Part shown: piece after piece, positions 46,593-55,583 of the stretch | Layout: each line of letters begins with the position of its first letter | How positions within the stretch are numbered: the first letter of the stretch is position 1 | Assembly: GCA_035772405.1 (NCBI GenBank) | Contig: JAYKKM010000026.1 | Location: 582,001 to 646,000 of the forward strand | From: Chrysogorgia sp. JL179-B06 | Taxonomy: Eukaryota; Cnidaria; Anthozoa; Scleralcyonacea; Chrysogorgiidae | DNA length: 64,000 nt | Reading direction: 5' to 3' | Notes under the pieces: model-generated | What the model was told of the DNA's origin: nothing | The model's input: the letters and a program-made list of their open reading frames with translations, nothing else | Databases searched by the model: none | Made by a program: the position numbers and the translations under genes

Positions 46593-47543
46593 ATGAGTCT
46601 AAACTATGGGTATGAGTCTGACGACCCTCACGATAAAATACTAAAGAGAACGAAAAGACATCTGGACGAAGATCCCAAATTAAGCGCGACCGGCGGAAGG
46701 ATGTCTGGACTAATAGACATGCAAGGCTCAGCGATAAAAAACGTAGCAGACCCAGTCGATGACTCAGACGCAACAAACAAGAGAACTCTAGAGCAATTGC
46801 TATCAGGTTTCCTCAAGAGTCAGTCCTATAATGTTGTGTTCGACTTCAACGTTAACACACACGCCTCGAAAAACGTGGAATTTCACACCAATGGTTCAAA
46901 CAAAGTGAAAGCCATTGGTGAAACAAGTAAATTAGTGCAAAACAACTCAACTTATGGTCCTATTATTGGCGTTAACGGTGCAGGTCACAGTTTTCTATCC
47001 CCTGAGTTAGCACCAATTCCACTTGAGTCAGGTCTCCACTTTAACTGCCCCAGTATGCAATGGTGTGACCTCTCCATTTTTGTTGTGGTGCGGTTACCTA
47101 TGAGAGCCACGGGGTCAAATTGGGAGACAATTATATCAAACGACGACGGTCAGTGGGATAAGTTCATAGGGTACAAGACTGGTATGGCTAATGGACTCGC
47201 GTATGGTGGTAGCATACCAGCAATGGAGAACATATGCACTATTCCAAGTGGTGTTGACCTCACCAAAATGCACATGATATCAATACACTGGCAAATGAGT
47301 AACTCACATGTCAGGGTCAACAACATCAAGTCAACCGATTCAGACTTCCTAGCGAACATGAAAAAGATAGGCACACCCTATGGAACAATTTTTGGAATAC
47401 ACCGACCAAGAATACCACTCGCACCTTATGCGTACCCGTCATTGGTAGAATTCTACGGTGTGAAAATTGTGAGTGGTTACATGGCGAACCGAGACATCAT
47501 AATCATGGGTGGAGAAATGATGAAGAAATATGGTATAAAGTGA
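46593..47543 (+). CDS. Fibre-like protein (316 aa)
   Basis: The start ATG is three bases after the previous stop. Residues ~35-70 have GLIDMQGSAIKNVADPVDDSDATNK-type sequence, a motif common at the foot of phage and viral fibre proteins. The remaining ~240 residues are beta-rich with a lectin/concanavalin-like appearance (GLHFNCPSMQWCDLSIFVVVRL, IISNDDGQWDKFIGYK, LVEFYGVKIV). It is plausibly a virion spike used in attachment. The category is inferred from the motif, and no receptor can be suggested. The frame is intact. Confidence 0.6.
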   Translation: MSLNYGYESDDPHDKILKRTKRHLDEDPKLSATGGRMSGLIDMQGSAIKNVADPVDDSDATNKRTLEQLLSGFLKSQSYNVVFDFNVNTHASKNVEFHTNGSNKVKAIGETSKLVQNNSTYGPIIGVNGAGHSFLSPELAPIPLESGLHFNCPSMQWCDLSIFVVVRLPMRATGSNWETIISNDDGQWDKFIGYKTGMANGLAYGGSIPAMENICTIPSGVDLTKMHMISIHWQMSNSHVRVNNIKSTDSDFLANMKKIGTPYGTIFGIHRPRIPLAPYAYPSLVEFYGVKIVSGYMANRDIIIMGGEMMKKYGIK

Positions 47544-47587
47544 ATGTTCGACGCATTAAAGTGATCTTCCAAACCAGCGTTAAATAT

Positions 47588-47794
47588 ATGGGAACATGTA
47601 TTTCAAAAGAGCGTGAAATATATAAAATAAATAAGACGACTGATCACATGTTCAAAGCTGGTGGGTCATTTGGTCGTGGTGATATAACTCTCGAGCTCCA
47701 CGCTGAGATTGGTATGAGGTCTAAAAAGACTTACGGCAAACCTATTGTGTTACCAGAATCAGACACTGTGGGAGTGGTGGAAGACGCGACCTAA
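47588..47794 (+). CDS. Small hypothetical protein (68 aa)
   Basis: The open frame extends upstream to a GTG overlapping the fibre-like gene stop, but the first ATG in frame is at 47,588 (MGTCISKEREIYK). A beta-like segment ITLELHAEIGM is visible. The family is unrecognised. The start is uncertain. Confidence 0.45.
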   Translation: MGTCISKEREIYKINKTTDHMFKAGGSFGRGDITLELHAEIGMRSKKTYGKPIVLPESDTVGVVEDAT

Positions 47795-47800
47795 GTTAAA

Positions 47801-47971
47801 ATGGGTTGGTCTCAGCTTCGAGGATCTCAGCTTCGAAGATTTAGAAAGCTGGTTCGTAGCATTAGAAACTTTTTCAGACGACGTAGCAAACCGAAGACTA
47901 ACAAAACACATCTGATGCGTTGGTACACAACAAACCAGATCTATAAAAAACCTAGCGCCCACATCGAGTAG
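47801..47971 (+). CDS. Arg-rich basic protein (56 aa)
   Basis: Too short for most gene callers, but it has an ATG six bases after the previous stop and sits tightly between neighbours. About 14 Arg and 7 Lys, concentrated in LRRFRKLVRSIRNFFRRRSK, suggest nucleic-acid binding. A small core protein condensing DNA in the virion, as basic core proteins do in adenoviruses, is an inference only. Confidence 0.5.
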   Translation: MGWSQLRGSQLRRFRKLVRSIRNFFRRRSKPKTNKTHLMRWYTTNQIYKKPSAHIE

Positions 47972-47998
47972 TCTTTTTTTGTGGGAGACTATATAGTG

Positions 47999-48766
47999 AT
48001 GACTTGCATGGCACTTCAACTATTTGATTTCGATGGTCACCAAATCACGACGGTTATGAATAACGGTGATATATGGTTCAAAGCGAAAGAAGTCGCGAGC
48101 GCTCTAGGTTATGCTCGACCAAAAGATGCAGTACACGACCACGTCGAACCTGACTGTAAAATGAAGATGGAGCAGGCCTCGTTTATCAACGAACTTGGGG
48201 TCTACTCGTTGGTGTTCTCGAGTAAAATGGAGCGCGCGAAACAGTTTGGAAGGTGGGTGCACTCGGAAGTCTTGCCAAGTGCTAGAAAGACTGTAGCTGA
48301 CGTCGGCCTCAAACACAATCAGTTTAAAATGATCACTGAGTTCGATCTTCACACGAAAGTCGTTGGTTTTCTTAGGAAATATTATCCAGAAGTTATTTTG
48401 ATAGCTGCTTGTGGTGAAAATCAAGACACCTCAAGTAAAAGAATAAATTCGTGGAAAAAAGGCTACCAACGTGGGACACCTGACTTGATTATTGCCAATG
48501 CAAACCGACAGCACAGCGGGCTTGTGATTGAGTTCAAGAATCCAGGTGGCACAGGTAAGACATCCAAAGAGCAAGACTCTCTGCTACTTAGATACAAGTC
48601 CGCTGGTTATCTAACATTGTTGTGCGACTCGTACGACGACGCTATTACCGCGATAATAAAATATTTCTTTGACATTGGGTTTCAATGTTCCCAGTGTTTT
48701 CGTAGATTTAAAAATAAAGCAGCGTTAAGTAACCACGAGAGACATCACTGTGTGGTGCGCGACTAA
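47999..48766 (+). CDS. BRO-N protein with PD-(D/E)xK-type nuclease region and C-terminal zinc finger (255 aa)
   Basis: I chose the ATG at 47,999; an upstream GTG at 47,981 is less likely. Residues ~1-95 are a BRO-N domain (WFKAKEVASALGYARPKDAVHDHV...NELGVYSLVFSSKM), frequent in large DNA viruses and phages. The middle has GTPDLIIAN...GLVIEFKNPGG, the Asp...Glu-x-Lys layout of VRR-NUC/Holliday-resolvase-like nucleases. The end is a C2H2-type finger (CSQCFRRFKNKAALSNHERHHC). The combination suggests a DNA-binding nuclease used in replication, recombination or host DNA interference. Upstream is TTTTTTTGTGGGAGACTATATAG, a possible promoter. The frame is intact. Confidence 0.75.
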   Translation: MTCMALQLFDFDGHQITTVMNNGDIWFKAKEVASALGYARPKDAVHDHVEPDCKMKMEQASFINELGVYSLVFSSKMERAKQFGRWVHSEVLPSARKTVADVGLKHNQFKMITEFDLHTKVVGFLRKYYPEVILIAACGENQDTSSKRINSWKKGYQRGTPDLIIANANRQHSGLVIEFKNPGGTGKTSKEQDSLLLRYKSAGYLTLLCDSYDDAITAIIKYFFDIGFQCSQCFRRFKNKAALSNHERHHCVVRD

Positions 48767-48900
48767 TTTTATGTGTATGGCGTCACTGACTTCAATACCT
48801 CTAATGTCTATGCGTGAAAAAATATTGTCTCTATGACATTGGGCGCTTCATGTGTCCAATGTCTAAATTTAAAAAAAAGTGGGGTGTATTGAGAGCACCC

Positions 48901-49476
48901 CTAATTTTGTGTTGAAGGATGATGACGTCTACACACTGCTTTGTATTGTTCAGCGCCACCAACAAACGATGGTCCTGGATTATATCTCCAATTGAATGGC
49001 GCTTCAACAGTTGTTCCATCGGTGTCGCGACAAACAGCACAATACGCTTTTAGAAATGTGATGTCGTCTGCCATTGGAAAGAGTGTGTCAAGCTCACCAA
49101 GTTTTTTTAAGTGCTCTGTTGTTATGAGACCACAAATAATGACGTGAATGCCAGCTTTAATGTAGTCACGAATAACTGGGAGTAGATCAGAGTACCAATG
49201 ACCTTCATCAATGCCAATGACGTCATAATCAGTTAGTTTGGAAGAACTTGGGAGGTTGGTGATTAGCTTTGCAGGTAAACTGTCTGATCCGACAACGATG
49301 GTCTGACGATGTGTGGAGAACGTGTGGTCAGTTCGTCTAGTGTCGCCTGCGTTGTTCATGTAGAGGACTTTGAGCCCTGATTTACTTAACGCGACTAACC
49401 TACGAAGAGTCTCTGTCGTTTTTCCTGCGAACATGGGACCAATCACGATTTCTAGTTTACCAACTTTCTCTGTCAT
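48901..49476 (-). CDS. tdk: Type II thymidine kinase (191 aa)
   Basis: The protein has the full signature of the small (type II) thymidine kinases: P-loop IVIGPMFAGKTT (residues 11-21), lid/strand region MNNAGDTRR, Walker B-like IGIDEGHWY, a zinc site formed by CAVC and CRRHH, and the GGAEQYKAVC box near the C-terminus. It phosphorylates thymidine to dTMP, feeding dNTP synthesis, as in many large DNA viruses. Length is normal and the frame intact. It is unusual cargo for a Polinton. A promoter-like motif TTTCTCTGAGGGTATAG lies just before the ATG. Confidence 0.92.
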   Translation of the reverse strand: MTEKVGKLEIVIGPMFAGKTTETLRRLVALSKSGLKVLYMNNAGDTRRTDHTFSTHRQTIVVGSDSLPAKLITNLPSSSKLTDYDVIGIDEGHWYSDLLPVIRDYIKAGIHVIICGLITTEHLKKLGELDTLFPMADDITFLKAYCAVCRDTDGTTVEAPFNWRYNPGPSFVGGAEQYKAVCRRHHPSTQN

Positions 49477-49482
49477 GGTTAC

Positions 49483-49500
49483 TATACCCTCAGAGAAATA
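49483..49500 (-). promoter_or_regulatory. TATAG-type promoter motif before thymidine kinase
   Basis: Read leftward: TTTCTCTGAGGGTATAGTA, ending a few bases before the ATG at 49,476. Nearly the same motif precedes the next leftward gene (50,206-50,222). Confidence 0.45.
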
Positions 49501-49506
49501 TTATTT

Positions 49507-50199
49507 TCATTGTGACAACCGTCGTTCGTTGTCAAATATCCGGTGAAGCTCTATGTTTTCAAGATGGGACCTCGAGCTCTCGTGTCTTGAGCGGCACATT
49601 GGGCTGTTGGTGGTCACACCGCATGGGTAGCACTTGTACACCATGCAGTCGTGCGCAAAATTCAGGTTGGTAGACGAGAATATGTGGTCCTCGAGATCAC
49701 CCACGCCCACTATTTCATTACACCCCACCCTGCAAACGTTAACGTCACAGTTCGCGGCGAGCTCTAGCCACGCTTTGAGTTTGGTTGGACACGGTCTCCA
49801 TAGAAGGGTCTCTAAGAACACTTCGAGGTAGTTACCGAGTAGCGTGGCGGTGGACTCACAAGGGTTGCCTAAGTAGTCTCTACTTGCTAACACAAGGTGT
49901 TTGAATGGTGAGTAGCACCACACAGGGATCTCGCTAGCTAACTCGTTAACCATCTCGTTGGCTCTATCTTCTTGAAGATTGACCCAGGCCTTGTGAACAC
50001 GCTTTGTGGTGAGAATCTGAGTGCTAAATCGTCTCGATACTTCCTCATTTCTACACCAGCGTCCGCACAACTCGAAGACTTGTGAGTACTCTTTTAAGAC
50101 GTTGGGTCCAGAGGTGTCTTGTGGGACAAACACGTCGATAAAGGACAATCTCCGCGTTTCGTTGATCTCCTCTTCTACGGCGTCTTGGACTTGAGACAT
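49507..50199 (-). CDS. Cys/His-rich hypothetical protein (230 aa)
   Basis: The family is unrecognised. The N-terminal ~130 residues are helical. The C-terminal 80 residues contain CRVGC...DHIFSSTN...HDC and CYPCG...C-x-S-R-H, a pattern compatible with one or two zinc-binding sites. It reads leftward, 30 bp upstream of thymidine kinase. A TATAG-type motif precedes its ATG. A regulatory or early role is guesswork. Confidence 0.65.
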   Translation of the reverse strand: MSQVQDAVEEEINETRRLSFIDVFVPQDTSGPNVLKEYSQVFELCGRWCRNEEVSRRFSTQILTTKRVHKAWVNLQEDRANEMVNELASEIPVWCYSPFKHLVLASRDYLGNPCESTATLLGNYLEVFLETLLWRPCPTKLKAWLELAANCDVNVCRVGCNEIVGVGDLEDHIFSSTNLNFAHDCMVYKCYPCGVTTNSPMCRSRHESSRSHLENIELHRIFDNERRLSQ

Positions 50200-50205
50200 T
50201 ATACT

Positions 50206-50222
50206 ATACCTCCAGAGAAAAA
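50206..50222 (-). promoter_or_regulatory. TATAG-type promoter motif before the Cys/His-rich gene
   Basis: Read leftward: TTTTTCTCTGGAGGTATAG followed by TATA and the ATG at 50,199. It shares TCTCTG-x-x-GGTATAGTA with the thymidine kinase leader, which argues for a common control element. Confidence 0.45.
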
Positions 50223-50332
50223 GCTCCTTTTTTTTAGTGCGTTTGGTTTGGGACTGTGAGATACCTGTGAGGTCAACTGTGAGACATCTGTGAGGTCAAC
50301 TGTGAGTAAGATAACACGTGATAGTGTATTAG

Positions 50333-50680
50333 ATGGTTGAAGACTCACAGACGGCTGTTGACGCTAAGATCACGGCTGATGTGAAAAGTGTTAAGGTGAA
50401 GGACCCAAAGCGTGTCGCTGCTGGTAAAAAGTTGGCTGAGATATCGAAAGCTGCGAAAGAAAAGAAAATGCGTGAAATGATAGTCAACGAGGAACAGGGT
50501 AGTGAGTGGAGCTATGGTTACATTGTCGGAACACTTGGTGTAATCATTGCCGCCGCTTCGCTATGGTACACAATTAGCAGTGAAAAAGAGACACGATTAG
50601 AACCTGTGAGTACTGCAGTAGCACCCGCGTCAGAAAGTTATAGAACTCGTCGTCCAACATTAAACACATTTGATTCTTGA
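50333..50680 (+). CDS. Small Lys-rich protein with one membrane segment (115 aa)
   Basis: The first ~55 residues are Lys-rich and helical (DPKRVAAGKKLAEISKAAKEKKMREM). Then comes a hydrophobic helix (YIVGTLGVIIAAASLWYTI), and the tail is polar. It is the first gene of the rightward set leading to the polymerase. The family is unknown; a virion membrane-active or core protein is possible. Confidence 0.6.
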   Translation: MVEDSQTAVDAKITADVKSVKVKDPKRVAAGKKLAEISKAAKEKKMREMIVNEEQGSEWSYGYIVGTLGVIIAAASLWYTISSEKETRLEPVSTAVAPASESYRTRRPTLNTFDS

Positions 50681-50695
50681 ACAAAACACACGACA

Positions 50696-50938
50696 ATGTA
50701 TATGACTGCGATCGATCGAAAAGAACTTATGAACGAACTGTATGACGCGCTACTTGTTACGACTGGTGCTGTGGTAGTGAGTATGATTTCGAAAAAGGCT
50801 TTGGGGGAACCACTAGGAACACCAGAGACAGTGAAAGGCACAGTGAAACTTGCTGCAGCTGTTGGTGCAGGAACGTTGTTAGTAAAATGGCTACAATCGA
50901 AAAAGTGGATACCGACAGATCCATTCAAATCAACGTAA
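50696..50938 (+). CDS. Small hydrophobic protein (80 aa)
   Basis: There are two hydrophobic stretches (ALLVTTGAVVVSMI and VKLAAAVGAGTLLVKWL) separated by a Gly/Pro turn. ATG 50,696 is followed by a second ATG at codon 3. It lies 15 bp after the previous gene. Function unknown. Confidence 0.55.
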   Translation: MYMTAIDRKELMNELYDALLVTTGAVVVSMISKKALGEPLGTPETVKGTVKLAAAVGAGTLLVKWLQSKKWIPTDPFKST

Positions 50939-50942
50939 GTTA

Positions 50943-51281
50943 ATGGTGAGCGTTGTGGCTGGAGGGATATTTAATGCGATAGCTTTTGCAGGCGTATGAA
51001 AATGAAATATGTGGTATGAAAATGAAATCGCTAAGAAAGATAAGATTCAGCGTCTACGGCAAATGCTCTCTGATGCTAATGCTGACATCAATGACACAAA
51101 CCACGCGTTGGAAGAACTTAGAAGCGTAATGACTATTCACTACAGCGGTCGAGTGTTCACTGAGAGTCCGAGGATTGCGGATTACTACCAACCGAGTGCG
51201 GAAATGAAGGAATACCAATTGTTGTTTGTTGGTGCGTTAGGTTTGGGTAGTGGAATAGCGGTATGGGTACTCACTCGATAA
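50943..51281 (+). pseudogene. Small membrane protein gene, apparently interrupted
   Basis: An ATG at 50,943 opens 18 codons of hydrophobic sequence (VSVVAGGIFNAIAFAGV) and stops at 50,999. A different frame (51,009-51,281) then gives a coiled-coil segment (KKDKIQRLRQMLSDANADIND) and a C-terminal membrane helix (LLFVGALGLGSGIAVWVL). Hydrophobic start, charged coiled coil and membrane end in one protein would suit this position, so I read it as one gene with a short deletion or frameshift near 51,000. Two separate small genes remain possible. Confidence 0.45.
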
Positions 51282-51302
51282 AAAAATGTTGGAGTAGTAT
51301 AA

Positions 51303-51878
51303 GTGATGGACAAACTTATGAGGCAGATGAGTTATGGTTTGACAATTGATGAGATCGCGAATGAGACGCAAATTAAGTGTGGAGACACCTTCAGGTTTTA
51401 CTACTGCTCGGATTGCGACGTTGTGAAAAACATGACTGGCTGTGGTGGGTATGCATGTCCAAAGTGTGGCGACATCGAATGGGGTTACACTCAGAGTTAT
51501 AGTGACATGAGACTCACACGACTAAAAAGCGTTCACAAGCGGTCTTGGTGGATGGGGAGGAGACTACGGAACGTTGTGAAGTTTGAGCACCTTGAGTTGT
51601 TAAAAGAGGACTTCTTGAAAGTTGTCAATGTGTTGTACTCATGCAATTTGATAAAGGGTAGAAACGTCAGCAGATACGGATACTACATTATTAGGTTATG
51701 TCATAGAAGACAACTCGAGACACTCGAGAGGGTGTCAGACCTTAAAGACGGAAAGGTGAAAGAGAAGTTTGACGACAATCTGTTTGGGGTGGTGTATCCA
51801 AAGTTGGGATGGTGTGAAAGTAGTGATCAGTACTACAACGAGTGGCTTAGGAAAAAAAAATACAAGTGTAGTATATAG
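51303..51878 (+). CDS. Zinc-ribbon protein, possibly VLTF-3-like transcription factor (191 aa)
   Basis: The start is uncertain between adjacent ATGs (51,306 is the first true ATG; a GTG lies at 51,303). Residues ~30-60 form a zinc ribbon (YYCSDCDVVKNM...YACPKCGDIEWGY). The middle has RNVSRYGYYIIRLCHRRQLE, reminiscent of the core of poxvirus-type late transcription factor 3, a family also reported in virophages and Polinton-like viruses. If right, it would drive expression of the capsid genes. This is a pattern-level guess. The frame is intact. Confidence 0.5.
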   Translation: MMDKLMRQMSYGLTIDEIANETQIKCGDTFRFYYCSDCDVVKNMTGCGGYACPKCGDIEWGYTQSYSDMRLTRLKSVHKRSWWMGRRLRNVVKFEHLELLKEDFLKVVNVLYSCNLIKGRNVSRYGYYIIRLCHRRQLETLERVSDLKDGKVKEKFDDNLFGVVYPKLGWCESSDQYYNEWLRKKKYKCSI

Positions 51879-51883
51879 AAGCC

Positions 51884-54800
51884 ATGGGTGACGTCACAGA
51901 AAACTCACTCGCTAGAACTGACGCTGTTGTAAATCCACTAACAGGTAGAGCAGTCAACGTTCATGGCGAGTCTACAATCAACTTGTTAGAGATGGTGTTT
52001 TTAGTGACACGACAAATGCAACTATTGTTAATCCACTGACAAACAGGCGAGTTAACGTTGGTAGTCGGACGCATGACCGTCTTGTTAGAAATCAGGAAGC
52101 ACAACCCACAGTTGAAGACCATAGCCCACGGCTGTTGGATCGAGCGTTGAGAGGGTTCACAAGGTCTTATGGAGTCGAGGCGGTTAACGCTAGAGACATC
52201 AATCAGGTAAACGAAACTAGAAGCGCTGTCATTAACCTTTTGAGACGTGAGTTGGGTGAGACCAACGGAATGAAAGTGGTAGAGACAGTTAAGATCACTT
52301 TCGAGAAAGCTTTAGAGTCCAATAAGACCACATATAAAACTGCCTACTTTAACAGTGGAACGTTTGTCGTCATTAATGAGCATGATATTGAGGATGTCGC
52401 CAATCGTGGATCGGAACAGATCTTGACGCGGATAGCTGGGTGGTTATCTGAGGGGTCTGGATGGACTATTGACAAAATAGATGCACACTACGTTAATATC
52501 GCTATTTATAGACCTTTGCGTGGGAGTAGTTACATTGCGTTGCCAAAGGAGCTGCGCAACAGTAAGAAGGGCTTGATAAACGTAAATAATGGGGATGACA
52601 ACGAGTGCTTTAGATGGTGCCACCTAGCACATAAGTTTCCTGTTGGAAAACACTCCGATAGAACGTCGAAGTACGTCAGTCACATCAGCGAGCTGAATTA
52701 CGACGGAGTTGACTTCCCAGTCACACTCAAAGACTACAATAGGATTGAAAGGGCTAACGATATTAGCATTAATGTCTTTGGGTATGAAAATAAGCAACCA
52801 TTCCCTGTGTACGTTTCTAAGGAGGTGTATCCCGACCATATGGACCTATTGTTGATAACTACCGATAGCAACAAGCATTATGTGTATATTCGCGACTTCA
52901 ACAAATTCATGTACCGTCAGACAGAGCATAAGGCGAGAAAGCACTTTTGTAGGTATTGTTTGCAGTGTTTTACCCGAGCGGACGTGCTTGAACGCCATAT
53001 CGAAGTGTGTTTGGTTATCAATGGGAAGCAAGCTATAAAAATGCCGCAAAAAGGTATGAAAGTGAAGTATGAGAATTATAGTAGACAGCTAAACGTACCA
53101 TTTGTGGTGTATGCAGACTTCGAGGCTATCACACAGAAGGTGCACACAGCAACACCATCAAGCAAGTGTAGCTACACAAATGCTTACCAGAGGCACGTTG
53201 ACTGTGGTTATGGGTATAAACTGGTTTGTTGCTATGATGATGAGTATAGTAAGCCAGTAAAAGTGTATCGCGGTGAAAACGCAGTTAACAAGTTCATTGA
53301 GGAGATGTTAGAAATTGTCGAATATTGTAAAGAGACATCTGAGAGTCACTTTAACAAAGAGATGATACTGACTGATGACGATAAGAAGAACTTTGACGAG
53401 GCTAAAAGTTGTCATATTTGCAGTGTTGAGTACATTAGCGCTGACGTTAGAGTGAGAGACCACTGTCACGTGTCAGGTAAGTACAGAGGGTCCGCACATC
53501 GCGACTGTAACGTGAACTTTAAGTTGACTGATAAAATTCCTGTGATCTTTCATAACTTACGCGGTTACGATAGCCATTTCATTATGCAGGAGATTGGTAA
53601 GTTTGGCCAAGACATAAATGTGATACCGAACAACATGGAGAAGTACATGGCGTTCATGCTTGGAAAAAACTTGGTATTTTTGGACAGCTTTCAGTTCATG
53701 AGTAGTGGTCTAGACAACTTGGTGAGGAACCTACCAAGAGACGCTTTCAAATACACGTCAGAAGTGTTTCATGACGAGGGGTTGGCACTTATGACAAGAA
53801 AGGGGGTCTATCCCTATGATTATATGGACTCCTTTGATAAATTCGATGAATGCGAGCTACCCTCCAAAAAAGACTTTTACAGCGTTCTGAATGACGAGCA
53901 TATTACGGAAGAAATGCACGAGCGCGCTTGCGACGTGTGGGACTATTTCGACGTTGAAAGTATGGGTGGGTATCACGACCTGTATTTGAAAAGCGATGTG
54001 TTTTTGCTTGCTGACGTTTTTGAGAACTTTAGAAAGACATGTCATCGTGAGTATAAATTAGACCCGTGTCATTATTTTACATCGCCCGGATTGGCTTGGG
54101 ATGCCATGTTGAAGATGACTGGAGTGGAGCTCGAATTATTGTCCGACATTGACATGTTCCAGTTCGTAGAATTAGGTATGCGTGGTGGTGTGAGCTACAT
54201 ATGCAACAGACATGGTGTGGCGAATAATAAATACATGAAGGGGCATGATAAAACGCGAGAGTCGAAGTATTTGATGTACCTCGATGCCAACAATTTGTAT
54301 GGGTGGGCAATGAGCCAAAGTCTACCTATACGGGTGGTTTTAAATGGTTGACTAAGAAAGAGATAGAAAAGGTTAATCTATGCGACTATCACAACGACAG
54401 TAAAAAGGGCTTACTACTTGAAGTCGACTTGGAGTATCCAGACCATTTGCATGACCTACATAACGATTACCCGTTGGCTCCTGAGAAGATGGAGATAACT
54501 GTTGACATGTTGTCGGAGTACTGCACGAAAATCAAAAATAAGTTTAATGTGAGTGTTGGTGGTGTGAAGAAGCTGGTGACTAATTTGATGGACAAAAAAA
54601 AGTATGTGTGTCACTATAGAAATCTGCAGTTGTACATGGATCTTGGATTGAAAATCAAAAAGGTTCATAGAGTCCTACAGTTTGATCAGTCCAAGTGGCT
54701 GGGCAAGTACATTGACTTTAACACAGTCAAAAGAACTGCGGCTAAGAACGCTTTCGAGAAGGACTTCTTCAAGTTGATGAACAACAGCGTGTTTGGGAAA

Positions 54801-55583
54801 ACAATGGAAAACTTGAGGAAGCGTGTGGACGTAAGATTAGTGACCACTGCGAAGAAATTTAAAAAGCTTGTCTCGAAGCCAACGTTTGTGTCTTGCAAGA
54901 TATTTAGCGAGAACTTAGTTGCTGTCCATAAAGTTAAAGAAACGCTGACATTAAATAGACCCGCATATGTGGGTATGTGCATACTAGACTTGAGTAAAAC
55001 GCTGATGTACGATTTTCACTATAATTATATCATGAAAAAGTACTCTAGCGACACTTGCAGATTACACTTCACTGACACTGACAGTCTGTTGTACACAATC
55101 AAAACCGATGACGTTTATTCTGACTTCATGATGGAGTGCGAAAAGTTTGACAATAGCGACTACCCTGTAGACAGCCCATTCGCTTTTAAAGAAAACAAGA
55201 AAGTTATTGGGAAGATGAAAGACGAGTGCGCTGGAACGCCAATTATTGAGTTCGTTGGGTTGCGCAGTAAGATGTACAGTTATTTGAAAGAGGATGGAGG
55301 TGGTGGGAAAACTGCTAAAGGTATCAGAAAGAATATAATTAAAAAGGTAATCAGACACGAAGATTATAAAAGTGTGTTACTTGAGCAGAAACAATTGCGA
55401 CACACAATGAAGACCATTAGAAGTGTCAAACATCAGCTCGGTAGTTATGAAATTAATAAAGTATCGCTATCCTGTTTTGATGATAAACGATACCTTTTAG
55501 AAAATGGTATTGACTCCTACGCGTATGGTCACAAAAACATTGTAGTGAGAGACACCACTGAAAATAGTGAACAAACGGACTAA
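51884..55583 (+). pseudogene. Protein-primed family B DNA polymerase, two frameshifts
   Basis: The ATG at 51,884 opens the N-terminus, and the frame shifts near 51,985. The long frame then runs to a stop at 54,351, and a second shift at about 54,325-54,330 (extra TA) leads into the last frame, ending at 55,583. Visible features in order: two NPLT-x-R-x-VNV repeats; a C2H2-like finger (CRYCLQCF...H-x3-C); Exo I VVYADFEAIT; an endonuclease VII-like zinc motif (CHIC...VRDHCHVSGKYRG); Exo II FHNLRGYDSHF; motif A YLDANNLYGWAMS; motif B LMNNSVFGKTMENL; motif C FTDTDSLLY. This is the protein-primed polymerase that copies Polinton DNA from its termini. The last codons and stop lie in the right terminal repeat. 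Confidence 0.93.
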
